Shown here piece after piece: positions 51,978-63,600 of a stretch of DNA of 64,000 bases (the stretch's first letter is position 1; each line of letters begins with the position of its first letter). The translations under genes and the position numbers were made by a program. The DNA comes from Dromiciops gliroides. Taxonomy: Eukaryota > Chordata > Mammalia > Microbiotheria > Microbiotheriidae. The notes below the pieces were generated by a model. It ran no database searches. It was not told where the DNA came from and saw nothing but the letters and a program-made list of their open reading frames with translations. The DNA lies in the NCBI RefSeq assembly GCF_019393635.1, contig NC_057862.1, positions 243,026,941-243,090,940 on the forward strand, given 5' to 3'.

Positions 51978-52617
51978 AAGGAGAGAAGGAGGGAGCTGCT
52001 CTGCCAGGGCAGAAGTGGAGCCCAACCGCACGGTCACACTGACACAGATCCAGGCCCAGGCAGGCCTCACCAGAAAAGAAACTTCTGAAGCCCCTGAATC
52101 AGCTGCATCATCTAGAACTAAGCTCACAGTCTGGTGAAAGGGCTGAGTGATTGGCAGGGGGGAGATTACAGGGGTCTCTGCTGGCACTGAGGTGGAACTT
52201 GGGTGTTTCACCTCTACTGGGAACCATAAGTAGGCTTGAGTGGCAGTGGCCCAGGGAGAGGAAGAGCACAACCTCATTGGAGCTGACAACCACAGCACAC
52301 AAAGTTTTGCTGCCTGGTTAATTAGCAAGTTGGCCTGAGGTTATCTAGGGACCAGAGAATAAGCCATGCAAGTGAAGAACGTGCCCCTCCTTAAACTATA
52401 CCACCTGGGACCCCCTGAATCTTGGAACAGTATATCCTGGAAGTAGTGCCCCACTTTAAGAAGGAGTTAAAAGCCAAGTAAAAGACAGACAACATGATCA
52501 TACAGTGAAAGGTGAGGACCATAAAAAGTTTCTTTAGTGACAAGGAAGATTGAGGTACACCTTCAAAAGAGGATAGCAACATCAGAGCTCCTACATCCAA
52601 AGCTTTCCAAGAAAAAT

Positions 52618-53609
52618 ATGAATTGGTCTCGGGCCATTGAAGCCCTCAAAAAGGACTTTGAAGATAAAGTCAGAGAAGTAGAGGAAAGAAATGGAAAGAG
52701 AAATGAGGGTGATGCAGGAAAAACATAAGAAAAAGGCAACAGCTTGAAAAGTCAAATGGAAAAGCTCTCTGATGAAAATAATTGTCTAAGAATTAGGACT
52801 GAACAAATGGAAGCTAGTGACTTTATGAGAAACCAAGACACAATAAAGCAAACCCAAATGAATTTTTAAAATAGAGGGTGGGCAGCTAGACGGCACAGTG
52901 GTTAAAGCCCCGGCCCTGGATTCAGGAGTACCTGAGTTCAAATCCAGACTCAGAAACTTGACACTTACTAGCTGTGTGACCCTGGGCAAGTCACTTAACC
53001 CCCATTGCCTAAAAAAAAAAAAAAATAGAGGGCAATGTGAAATATCTCCTTGGAAAAAAAAAAGCTGACCTGGAAAATAGATCCAGGAGAGATCATTTGA
53101 AAGTTATTGGACTACCTAAAAACCATGGTCAAGGAAAGAGCTTAGACATCATCTTCCAGGAAATTGTTAGGGATCATTGTCTTCAGATTCTAGAAGCATA
53201 AGATAAAATAGAAATTGAAAGAATCCACCAATCACCTCCTGAAAGAGATCCCAAAAGGAAAACTCCCAGGAATGTCATAGCCAAATTCCAGAGCTCCCAG
53301 GTCAAGGAGAAAATATTATTACAAGCAGCCAGAAAGAAACAATTCAAGTACTGTGGAGCCATGGTCAGGATAGCACAAGATCTAGCAGTTTCTACATCAA
53401 AGGATTGGAGGGCATGGAATATGATATTCCAGAGGGTAAAGGAATTGGAATTACAACCAAAAATCACCTACCAAGCAAAACTGAGTATAATCTTTCAGGG
53501 GGGAAAATGGGACTTCAGTGAAAAAGAAGACTTTCAGGTATTCATGAAGAAAAGACCTGAGCTGAATGGAAAATTTGACTTTCAAATACAAGACCCTAGA
53601 GAAGCATAA
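52618..53609 (+). pseudogene. L1-type ORF1 remnant (RNA-binding protein), split by a SINE
   Basis: From ATG at 52618 the reading gives a charged, Lys/Glu-rich segment (ALKKDFEDKVREVEERNGKR) fitting a coiled coil. After the SINE, LENRSRRDHLKVIGLP begins the RRM-like region. A C-terminal domain follows with WNMIFQRVKELELQPKITYQ and AKLSIIFQ. These are the ordered domains of L1 ORF1p. Stop codons interrupt it (for example within EA*DKIEIERI near 53200) and the frame must shift, so it is dead. The last clean block is 53361-53609. Confidence 0.85.
52879..53021 (+). mobile_element. CORE-SINE in the ORF1 remnant
   Basis: gggcagctagacggcacagt to the A tail. The duplication is aaaatagaggg (52868-52878 and 53022-53032). 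Confidence 0.93.
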
Positions 53610-53645
53610 AAAGGTAAACAGGAAAAAGAAATTAAGAGGGATGCT

Positions 53646-53799
53646 GAGGGGCAGCTAGATGGCACAGTGGTTAAAGCACCGGCCCTGGATTCAGGAGTAC
53701 CTGAGTTCAAATCCGGCCTCAGACACTTAACACTTACTAGCTGTGTGACCCTGGGCAAGTCACTTAACCCCCATTGCCCCGCAAAAAAAAAAAAAAAAA
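53646..53799 (+). mobile_element. CORE-SINE after ORF1
   Basis: ggggcagctagatggcacag to a long A tail. The duplication is aagagggatgct (53634-53645 and 53800-53811). Confidence 0.93.
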
Positions 53800-53951
53800 A
53801 AGAGGGATGCTAAAAGGTTAAACTGCTTACATTCCTATATGGGAAGATGATACATCTAACTCATAAGAACTTTCTCAGTATTAGGGCAGATGATAGAAAT
53901 AAATTTAGACAGAGGGTACAGGTGGGAATTGATTATGAAGGGATGATATCT

Positions 53952-54119
53952 GCAAAGTATTTATTTTTTGTTTATCTCTCTTTGTGGGGTGGGTGGAGTT
54001 GGGTGGCATGCCTGGGGAGGAGAGTGGGTGAGTGTTTTGTGACTGGGGCCAGATTTGGGCTGGGGTCCCCCTGAGTTCAGGTTGGTTGCTTTGTCCACTG
54101 TGTCACTTAGCTGCCTCGT
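53952..54119 (-). mobile_element. SINE-like insertion with a CORE-SINE head but unusual body, inverted
   Basis: Its right end (gtgtcacttagctgcctc) is the complement of the SINE head and ccagatttgggct is a degenerate B-box region. The left body (tggggtgggtggagttgggt) does not match the other copies. The duplication gatgatatct is at 53942-53951 and 54120-54129. Confidence 0.75.
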
Positions 54120-54283
54120 GATGATATCTTTAAGGTAAAATTGAGTGGTGAGAGGAATGCACTGGGGGAGGAGGAAGGGGAGAGGTAGAATGGGGTGAAA
54201 TCCCACATGAAAGAAACAGGAAAGGGCATACAGAGTGGCAGGAGAGATGGGAGAGGAGCAGGGCAATAAATTAACTTTACACA

Positions 54284-54435
54284 TAGGGCAGCGAGGTGGT
54301 GCAGTAGGTAGAGCACTGGCCCTGGAGTCAGGAGGACCTGAGTTCAAATCTGGCCTCAGACACTTAACACTTACTAGCTGTGTGACCCTGGTCAAGTCAC
54401 TTAACTCCAATTGCCTCAACAACAACAACAAAAAA
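54284..54435 (+). mobile_element. CORE-SINE with (CAA)n tail
   Basis: gggcagcgaggtggtgcagt to caacaacaacaacaaaaaa. The duplication is ttaactttacac (54271-54282 and 54436-54447). Confidence 0.93.
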
Positions 54436-54710
54436 TTAACTTTACACTCATCAGAATAAGATCAAAGACCTTAATCTCATCAGAGTTGTTTTAAGGAGGG
54501 ATTAATACACACATACACACACCCAACTGGGTGGAGTAATCCATTTAAGATGGGCAGTAGATGAGCCTAACACTCATCAGAATTGGCTCAAAGACCTTAA
54601 TCTCATCAGAATTGACTCAAGGAGGGAATAACATACACACTCAGTTGTGTGGAGTAATCTAACTAACCCTGCAGGAAAATAGCAAGGGAAGGGGATAAAA
54701 AGGGAGGGGC

Positions 54711-54865
54711 GGGGGGGCGGCTAGATAGCACAGTGGATAAAGCACCGGCCCTGGATTCAGGAGTACCTGAGTTCAAATCCGGCCTCGGACACTTGACACT
54801 TACTAGCTGTGTGACCCTGGGCAAGTCACTTAACCCCCATTGCCCCGCAAAAAAAAAAAAAAAAA
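54711..54865 (+). mobile_element. CORE-SINE near the 3' end of half-L1 copy 2
   Basis: gggggcggctagatagcaca to the A tail. The duplication is aaagggaggggc (54699-54710 and 54866-54877). Confidence 0.93.
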
Positions 54866-55630
54866 AAAGGGAGGGGCAAAAGAAGGGAGGGCAGATTGGA
54901 GGAGGGGGCAGCCAGAAGCAAATCCTTTTTGAGGAGGGATAAAGTGAAAGAAGATAGATAATAGAGTAAATATCATGAGGAAGGGAATAGGATAGAGGGA
55001 AACAGTTAACAATAGTTATTGTGAAAAAGAGAAAGTGGGAAAAATTATATAAAAAATATTTATAGCAACTCTTTGTGGTGGCTAAGAATTGGAAATCAAA
55101 GGAATGTCCATCAATTGGGGAATGACTGATCAAGCAGTAGTATATGATTGTAATAGAAAATTATTGTGCTATAAGAAATGACAAACAGGATGATTTCAGA
55201 AAAACCTGGAAAGACTCATATGAACTGATGTATAGTGAAGTGAGCAGAACCGGGAGGACATTGTACACAGTGACAGCAGTATGGTTCTATGAGCAATTGT
55301 GAATTACTTGACTACTCTCAGCAATGCAATGATCCAAAGGGCTAAAGATGAAGCATACTATCCACACCCAGAGAAAAAGCTGATGTTGATTGAACACAGA
55401 CTAAAAAAAAAAAAAAGAGTACTTATGGATTGTACATATATAACCTATATCAGATTAGTTGCTATCTTGAGGGGGGAAGGGAGGGAGGGAGAAAAATTTG
55501 GAACTCTAAATGTTATGAAAATGAATGTTGAAAACTACCTTTACATGTAACTGGAAAAAATAAAATAAATGTTTGTTACAAGACTGGAAAAAAAAAGAGA
55601 GAGAGAGAGAAAAAAACTCTATAAGGGTCA

Positions 55631-55830
55631 GCTCTAAGTTATGTGTCCTTGGGAAAGCTCTTAATTTTTTAATGCCTGAATTTATTAAGTATATATACAT
55701 TTACAAATGTAAAATGGGACCAATACTACTCAAATTACTTATCTCATAGGATTGTTATAAGGATTGAATTATTTAATGTATGTAAGGTGCTTTACAGCCA
55801 AAAAGTGCTATAGAAAAATGTGAGTTGTTT
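55631..55830 (+). mobile_element. MIR-like fragment
   Basis: agttatgtgtccttgggaaa, aatgtaaaatgggaccaata, ggattgttataaggattgaa and ggtgctttacagccaaaaag. It is the site into which half-L1 copy 2 inserted. Confidence 0.7.
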
Positions 55831-55954
55831 TACTTAATTCAATAATGTTAAAAGATCCGTAATTTCTTCAGTGTGAATACTCTTTTCCATTCATGCAAAT
55901 TGCAGCTCTTTCATATCATCTTTTCCTGTGAGACATTTCCATGCTTAAATCATA

Positions 55955-56347
55955 GGATTTAATTGTACAATAATCAACTCTGAATGACTTAGCTATTCTC
56001 AGCAACACAATGATCCAAGACAATTCTGAAGGGCTTGTGATGAAAAATGCTATCCGCCTCCAAGGGAAAAATGGATGGAATCTGAATGCAGATCAAACCA
56101 TGCTATTTTTCTACTTCCTTTACTTTTTTTCATGTTTTTCCCTTGGCCTGTGTTTTCTTTTACAACTTGCCTAATATGGAAATGTTTTGAATGATTACAC
56201 ATGTATAACATATATCAAATTGTTAACTGTCTTGGGTGGGGGAGGATAAAGAGGGAGAGAATTTGGAATTCAACAGTTTCAAAAAATGAATGTTAAAATT
56301 TGTTTTTACATGTAATTGGGAATAAAAAATAAATTTTTTTTTTAAAG
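55955..56347 (+). mobile_element. L1 3' end, 5'-truncated
   Basis: gtacaataatcaactctgaa, caatgatccaagacaattct, aatgctatccgcctccaagg and the ttacatgtaattgggaataa end. Confidence 0.8.
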
Positions 56348-56399
56348 ATCATAGGCTTTGAAGCTGGAAGGAGCCATAGAAATCATCTAATCCAATTCC

Positions 56400-56466
56400 C
56401 TATTTTTTTTTTGTGGGTCAATGGGGTTAAGTGACTTGCCCAGGGTCACACAGCTAGTAAGTGTCA
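56400..56466 (-). mobile_element. CORE-SINE 3' fragment, inverted
   Basis: tcaatggggttaagtgactt to agctagtaagtgtcaacc only. Confidence 0.8.
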
Positions 56467-56550
56467 ACCAGGATTGAATACTTAGCTGGGTCTATTATCT
56501 CATTAGTTCAGGTACCAAGTGTTTGTATATAATTCCACTAGTTCAGATCA

Positions 56551-56554
<4 letters not shown>

Positions 56555-56594
<40 letters not shown>
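56555..56594 (+). repeat. (CA)n microsatellite
   Basis: About 19 perfect units. Confidence 0.95.
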
Positions 56595-56596
<2 letters not shown>

Positions 56597-56744
56597 CACA
56601 TACATGCACACGCTTCTTCATTCTGTGGGATTTTTCTTCATGTCTTTCCCTAAACCAGTCAGAGAGAATCCATCCAACACAACTGGAGTCTTTCCTAGCT
56701 TCTTTTAGTATCAGCAGGTTACCAGAGTAGTATTTGGAAACTAT

Positions 56745-56993
56745 ATAGAGGCAGTTTCCTGGCGCAGTGGTTAAGGCACTGGGCTAGGAGTCAGGGAGAC
56801 CTGAGTTCAAATCCTGCCTCAGAATTTACTAGCTCTGTGACCCTGGCAAGTTACTGAACCTCATTTTCCCCCACCTATAAAATGAGAATAATAATTGCAC
56901 CTACCTCCCAGGTTTGGAAGATCAAATAAGAATATTTATAAAGTTCTTTGCAAACCTTAAAATGCTATATAAATGCCAGCTATTATTATTTTT
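56745..56993 (+). mobile_element. MIR-like SINE with long tail
   Basis: ggcagtttcctggcgcagtg, ggagtcagggagacctgagt, cacctacctcccaggtttgg and gctatataaatgccagctat with an ATT tail. Confidence 0.85.
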
Positions 56994-57360
56994 GATTCTT
57001 GCAAGGTAGAAGCTATTATGATCCTGATTTTACAGTTGAGGAAACAAGATTTAAGAGATTAAGTGAGGGGCAGCTAGGTGGTACAGTGGATAGAACACCA
57101 GCCCTGGAGTCAGGAGTACCTAAGTTCAAATCCAGCCTCAGACACTTAACACTTACTAGCTGTGTGACCCTGGGCATGTCACTTAACCCCAATTGCCTCA
57201 CTAAAATAAAAAAATTTTTTAAAAAAAGAGAGAGAGAGATTAAGTGATTTGCCCAAGGCCACACAACTAGCTAGTAAGTAAGTGTCTGAGGCTAGATTTG
57301 AATTCTGGTCTTCCTGACTCCCAGTCTAGTGCTTTATCCACTGCACCACCTAGCTGCCTG
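56994..57360 (-). mobile_element. Old CORE-SINE/MIR, inverted, split by a SINE
   Basis: 56994-57066 and 57235-57360 are the two parts (gattttacagttgaggaaac; gatttgcccaaggccacaca to gcaccacctagctgcctg). Confidence 0.8.
57067..57233 (+). mobile_element. CORE-SINE
   Basis: ggggcagctaggtggtacag to an A/GA tail. The duplication is gagattaagtga on both sides. Confidence 0.93.
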
Positions 57361-57379
57361 AGAAAGCCTCTTGACCAAC

Positions 57380-57530
57380 ACGTTTATTTTACACGTGAGG
57401 AAATTGAAGCTTTAGAGAAATAAAATTAATTCCCCAGGCTTATACAGCTACCTAGTGGCAAAACCAGAAGGAGAATCCAGGTCTCCTGATTCCCATCACA
57501 TTGCTCTTTCCATTAGACCACATTACCTCT
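57380..57530 (-). mobile_element. MIR, inverted
   Basis: acgtgaggaaattgaagctt, gcttatacagctacctagtg and gaatccaggtctcctgattc in reverse MIR order. Confidence 0.65.
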
Positions 57531-57534
57531 CTCT

Positions 57535-58384
57535 AAACTCCAAAGCGAAATCTAAGCCAACCAAAATCCCCAAAGAGTTACTGTGTATTTCTTGGGTTTC
57601 CGAAAGCTGCAAAGACATTTTGCTAAAGATCTGGTATGTGACATAATAAAAAGACTGGCAGAAGTGATGATTCCTTTAAGCAACTGAAATGCACTCTGGA
57701 TGATCTTATTTATGTACACCCTTTCCCTCTTTCCCTTGTTACCATTCAGTCCAAGCCCTCCCCATCTGATGACTGAATGACTATAGGCAAAACTCAAAGA
57801 TATTGAGGGTTCAGTTATAGACCATCACAGTAAAGCAAGTATCATAATATAGTGAGTCACATGAATTTTTTGGTTTCTTAGTGCATGTTTCCACTATACT
57901 GTAGTCTATTAAGTATGTGATAGTGTTATATCAAAAACAAAACAAAACAAAACCACCAATGTGCATACCTTAATTTAAAAATACTTTATTGCTAAAAAAA
58001 TTACTAACCATCAGCCTTTAGTGAGTCCTAATCTTTTTGTTGGTGGAGAGTCTTGCCTTGATGTTGATAAGACAGCAGTGATGTTTGCCCCATTGATTGA
58101 TTCTTTCTTTCACTTGAATATTCAGAGGCCATTGTAGGGTTACTAATTGACCTAATTTCAATATCATTGTGTCTCAGGGAGTAGGGAGGCCCCAGGAGAG
58201 TGAGAGTGAGAGAGGCAGAGAACATATTTTTCAATTAAGTTTGCCATCTTATATGGGCATGGTTTGTGGTGCCCCAAAACAATTACAATAGTAACACCAA
58301 AGAACATTTACCATAGATCACCAAAACAAATATAATAATGAAAAAGTTTGAAATGTTGTGAGGATTACCAAAATGTGACACAGA
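57535..58384. other. Putative intron 1, unassigned
   Basis: A short (CAAAA)n lies at 57930-57950. No gene or dispersed repeat was recognised. Confidence 0.3.
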
Positions 58385-58533
58385 GGGGGCAGCTAGGTGG
58401 CGCAGTAGATAGAGCACGGGCCTGGAGTCAGGAGTATCTGAGTTCAAATCCAGCCTCAAGACACTTGACACTTACTAGCTGTGTTGACCCTGGGCAAGTC
58501 ACTTACCCCAATTGCCTCACTAAAAAAAAAAAA
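58385..58533 (+). mobile_element. CORE-SINE
   Basis: gggggcagctaggtggcgca with small indels in the core (gctgtgttgaccctgggcaa). gacacagag flanks both sides. Confidence 0.92.
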
Positions 58534-58704
58534 GAGACACAGAGACACAATTTGAACACATGCTGTTGGGAAAAATGGTGTTGATAGATTTGCTTGACAC
58601 AGGGTTACCACTAACCTTCATTTATAAAAAATGCAGTATCTATGAAGCACAATAAAATGTGGCATGTGTACACAGTAGCAACTTCCTAATTGTTTTTCTT
58701 GCCT

Positions 58705-58965
58705 CCACTTTGTTGTTGCCATTGCTGATCAGTCATGTCTGTCTCTTCATGACCCCATTTTGGGGTCCTTCTTGCAAAGATAATGAAATGCTTGCCATTT
58801 CTTTCTCCACCTCATTTTTACAGAAGAAACAGAGGCAAATAGGGCTAAATTACTTTCCCAGGGTCACACAGCTAGCAGTATCTGAGGGCCAGATTTGAAC
58901 TCATGAAGATAGCCTTCCTGATACCAAGTCCAGAGCTCAATCCACTGCACCACATAACACTCCTA
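58705..58965 (-). mobile_element. Long CORE-SINE variant, inverted
   Basis: ttgttgccattgctgatcag, gacccattttggggtccttc (approximate), atttctttctccacctcatt and the head complement cactgcaccacataacactc. Confidence 0.75.
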
Positions 58966-58989
58966 TCAAGACTCAATTTCCCCCAAATC

Positions 58990-59190
58990 ATAAGATCATA
59001 GATTTAGAGACAAAAGGGACCTTATAACCATCAAGTCAACCATCTCATTTTACAGATGAGGAAATCAAGGTTAGAAAGGGTTAAGTGATTTGTCAATGGC
59101 CAAACAAGCTAATATCTAAGGTAGGATTTGAACTCAGGTCTTTCCAACTCCATGACCATTACTCCTATCCACAGAGCCACCTAACTGCCT
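58990..59190 (-). mobile_element. Old SINE/MIR, inverted
   Basis: ttttacagatgaggaaatca, gttaagtgatttgtcaatgg and cacagagccacctaactgcc. Confidence 0.7.
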
Positions 59191-59224
59191 TAACCTCTCA
59201 TCAAATTAACTCTCCTAATTGTTT

Positions 59225-59890
59225 ATCAAATTTTAGGTGGCATGAAATTGGACACTCTCAGCTGGAATCTCAACAGACCAGAATAATGAATTGAATCCAA
59301 CAAGTTGAAATTTAATAAGGACAAATACAAATTCCTGAAATTAGGTTTACAAAAGATCAATAGCACAATGTGTAGGTAGGGAGTGGTATGGATGGTAAAG
59401 CCTGTGACACAGACACAGGGAGTGGTAGGAGACCTCAAACTCAATATGAGTCAGCAAAGTAAGTGCCACAGAGAAAGCAATGAAATTTAGGCTGCCTATA
59501 CAGAGGGAAGTGAGCAGGAATAGTAATGGGGCCTTAAAAGCATGCCTATAAGAATGCTTAAAAGAATTGGGGATATTTAACTTGAAGAGGAGAAGACTTA
59601 ATGGAGGATAGAATACATTTTGTTAGGTATTCAAAGGACTGCCAAGTGAAAGAAGAGTTAGACATTCTGTGGCTACTAAAGAGAGAACTGGGAAGGTTAT
59701 AGAGAAAGATATTACAGTTTAATATGAGAAAAAAACTTGTTAATAATTAGTTATCCTAAAATGACTGAACTGACCCATCACTGAGGTGTTCAGAAGGAGG
59801 CTGGTTGAATATTTGATAGGATAGCAAAAGAGACTCAGGTTGGGGGTTGAACTAAGTTATGTAATTTCTTCTAATGCTAAAATTCCACAA
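59225..59890 (+). mobile_element. L3/CR1-type LINE 3' half
   Basis: agacctcaaactcaatatga, gaattggggatatttaactt, gaagaggagaagacttaatg, ctgaggtgttcagaaggagg and ggttgaatatttgatagg are in L3 order, with a broken frame (LGIFNLKRRRL). Confidence 0.7.
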
Positions 59891-59899
59891 GGAAGGGAT

Positions 59900-60050
59900 T
59901 CTAATCCCACCTCTGACACTTGCTTTTATGTCAATGGACAAATCACTTCACCTTTCTAAGTCCAAGTATGCTCATCTGTAAAATGGGGTACTAGCACCTA
60001 CCACTGGCATGTTATAAGAATAAATCGAGACAATTTATGTGTAAAGGGAA
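59900..60050 (+). mobile_element. MIR fragment
   Basis: ttctaatcccacctctgaca, ggacaaatcacttcaccttt, tcatctgtaaaatggggtac and ggcatgttataagaataaat. Confidence 0.7.
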
Positions 60051-60545
60051 GAGATTTGGTTCCCTCCTCCAACTAACTTAATTGATACCAAAGGATGTAC
60101 TTAAAAGTGATGAGGTTTCAATGTATTAAAAAGGTATTAATACTCTAGTATTCCTTCCCGACATACAAATACCTCTTCAACTGTGTCATTGGCTGAGCAA
60201 AAATGTGCCATGGAGACAAGACATGAAGACAAAGTTCAGCAGTTGAGGAATTTAGGTGAGTCCAGCCTAGGAGCCAGAAGTCAGGAAGAACCCAGCTCTT
60301 TCAATTCTAGTGGGAAGGGAAGGCATGTTCTCTGTCCTCCCTCCCCCTATTGCCACTTGATCAGAAGAAGACACTCCATTTAGCACTTGAGAGTTAGAGA
60401 GAGTTTGAGGAACAGTTGAGGGATTTGACAGGCAGGGACATAGAGAGTCAATCAATTAGTGTGGAAAGAGTTTTAAGGAAGATGGCTTTTGGCAATAAGA
60501 AGAGAGCCACCTATGGATTCAAGAGAGAACAAATGGAGAGTTGAG

Positions 60546-60692
60546 GGCAGCTAGGTGGCGCAGTGGATAAGGCACCAGCCCTGGATTCAGGAGACCTGAG
60601 TTCAAATCCGGCCTCAGACACTTGACACTTACCAGCTATGTGACTGTGGGCAAGTCACTTAACTCTCATTGCCCCACCCAAAAAAAAAAAAA
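60546..60692 (+). mobile_element. CORE-SINE
   Basis: gggcagctaggtggcgcagt to ccccacccaaaaaaaaaa. Possible duplication gagatagttgag against gagagttgag. Confidence 0.92.
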
Positions 60693-63600
60693 TAGAGATA
60701 GTTGAGCTACAGAGAAGACTCCCTGAAGAGAGGAAGGAATACCTTACTGTTTCCATAGATGCTATGTATTTGTGGGGAAACAGGTCAGACATTTATGGAG
60801 AATATTTTGTAACTACTGTTCTTACTATAATATCTTAAGAAAAGCTTTTGTGAAGAGCTAATTGTATCTGCTGGCTAACTGGCAATGGGAAGCACAATAG
60901 GGGTAGGTCTTTCTGTGTCAGCAAGTAGACACAAGTGATTCTAGAAAGGCATTTATTAAGATATCATAGTAAGAACAGTAGCTACAAAAACATTACTATC
61001 CTTGAAATCTAGGATACAGTCTCTCATGAATATATGCATTGTCCATGGTAAGAGTAAGCACAAGTAAGATGGTAGTTAGAGTCAAATGTGGATAATGCAT
61101 GTGGCCAAGGCTACTTACTTCTCTGGTGGTGCTCTGTCTCAAAGTCCTTTCTCTCCTTTGGAAGCTTTGTGAGTACAAGGCTACTCCAGAGTGAATCATT
61201 ACTATTGTGTAGGTTGCTTACCTGACTCCTAAGGTCTGCTTTTCTCCACAGTTCAACTCTTCATTAGCTCTTCCCTTCCCTTCTTTGTAGTCAGTGACCC
61301 TGATCCCTGAAGCTGCTATTGGCCTCAAGTAACTCTCCCTGTATCTATGTGTAATAGTGATTCAGAAAATATGTGGACTGACTACCCTGTGAGGAAGCTA
61401 AATTGCTAAAGACACTATGAGTTGTAATACATCCCAGTCTGAAAGAGTTGAAGCTATCTTGGTGAAGAAACTAAAGGACAGAGTGGCAGCAGATTCTAAA
61501 AAGTTTTCTGTAAGAGAGAGAGAGAGACAGAGAGACAGAGAATAGAGCTGTATTGAACAACAGCAGCAGATGATGGAAACGTTTTCCATGAGATTGACTC
61601 TAAACTTTATGGTATCTATAACTTCTTCCTTCTCCAATCTCACCACTCAGCTTATAAGAGAGCTCAGCAGGGAATGGAAAGAAACTATGCCTAATCAGAG
61701 AAGCCATTGATGATAAATCACCCATCTCCCCATTTCCCTCTTTTTTGTTTTATCACTGCCTATACATGGTCAGCCATGTTTCTTTGCTCATTTAAATTTT
61801 GCTGATTGTTTGATGCTCATCTAGACAAAGGCAGAATAATTTTATTGCATCCTACATTGTTGTCTTTGCTATAAAACGTGCTTAAGGGAATAAAGCCAGT
61901 AAATAATTAGCTACATGAAATTTAACCAAGTGGAAAGGTGTGTTTCCACCCTAGTGATCAAAGGGATTATTTAGATAACCCTTAGGGGTTTAGGGTTTTT
62001 TATGGATATTACTAATAATCTGTATTTTTAAGCTGTCTAACTTTGCAGAGAAAAAATCCACATGGAACCAGAATGCTTGCTAAAACTAAAACTCTCCTGA
62101 GCTAGTCTCTCTACCTCCCAGCTGATAGGTCCTTCTGAACAAGGGAGCCTTCAAGTTTTCTAGTTAGTGTGGATACCAGGGGGGGGAAAGGAAGGGAAAG
62201 TAGAAGCAGGGAATGACATAACATGGGTTTCCCTAGTGGGGGACTAGTGGAGACAGGAATGAACAAGAATCAACTCCATCCACTTCCCCAAAGGGAGAGG
62301 GAGAAAGTGCTTTTCAGCCAAATTTTCCTCCATTGTGACATCTACACATATGTCAGTCTAAGAAAGTATGTTAATCTAGCCAATGGCAGTTGGGAAGTGA
62401 GGGAAGAAAATCCTTCCTTTCTCTCACAAGAAGTGAAGAGATGGGTTCTTAACTGACTTCTCTCACCTGGACCCACCTGGACTCACCAGAACTCACCTGG
62501 ATTCTCCAAATTTCTCCTATTGTCAAACTTTGACTGTGGGGTTTAGCTATTTAAAGTCCTAGAAGGGGAGTGTCCCATTGTTTAGCCAATGATGTTTCTT
62601 GCTTCTGATTCATACTTTGTGAAGGGATAACAAGGTGTTAACACATTAAAACCTCATCTGTGAGTGTATCAACTAAGCTAGGGGGAAGAAGAGGGGAAGA
62701 GAGAAGAAAGAACCAAATCTCTTCTTCCCAGCATATGTACAGTCCCTGACAAACTTTAAAGCCTAATATAAATGTCAGTTTATTATTCTATGAAATCATG
62801 TAACATTATAGAGGTAGTTCTAAAAAAGCAATCAGAGCAACATATCATTGTGCCATTTTAATTGTGGTGTCACAAGAAACTGTCTGATTTTAAAGCAATT
62901 GGTCCCCAAACGGAGGCACTAAACATTTACATACCCATCTGCAGAATACAGTAAGTAACTTACCTTTCCTGGAATTGTTCTTCAGTAAATGTTAGTTAAA
63001 ATTAGACCAAGAAACTTCTGTCATGAATCCAGAGACATGTGGCAGAATAAAGAAGAATATGAAAGATACCTTATCTCAGAGGCTCCATAAATATGTGTTC
63101 ACTGGGCCAGAGCACATCTTAACCCACACAGGGAAGAAACAGGGGCCATGAGAATGAAAGAGAGAGAGAGAGAAAAAAAAAGATGAATGACATGAAAATT
63201 GGTTTTGAGCTACTTTGGGAAGAAAAAGAACAAGCACTTATAAACATACAGAGTGCTCTTTTTATAACTCATTTTCCCACCATCTGCCATGAGTCCTAAA
63301 GGATTTCATTCCTAGGAAGGTAGAAAAGGCTAGGGTTATAGCAGAATATTGTAGTCTTCCCCCCTCGGCTCCCCATTCCCTTTTCATTTCATCAGGCATT
63401 CTTTGAATGGGTTTTATCTCTGATTTGCCATTAAAGAAGCTTTCTGGGGAGCCACACCTGCTCCTTCCTTTTGTTTCCAAGTTTTTTCTGGCTTCGGACC
63501 ACAGATGAAATGGTTAACCCTGGCCCCCATTCCCTCCATTAGCAAAGAGTTTCCTCTGGACCCAGCAGCTGGCTCTGTGTCAGCTTCAATTTGATTTTCT

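Larger units (their letters stand above)
51651..55612 (+). mobile_element. Half-L1 (HAL1-like) element, copy 2, full length
   Basis: Layout: 5' region starting with a YY1-like CCAAGATGG (51666-51674), ORF1 remnant (52618-53609), a non-coding spacer, then an L1 3' end with an A/GA tail. The target duplication is aaaactctataagggcca (51633-51650) and aaaactctataagggtca (55613-55630), 18 bases with one mismatch. Six later insertions with their own duplications add about 990 bases; without them the element is about 2.97 kb. ORF2 is absent, and the spacer joins the 3' end where it does in copy 1 (about 47925 and 55065). Confidence 0.9.
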
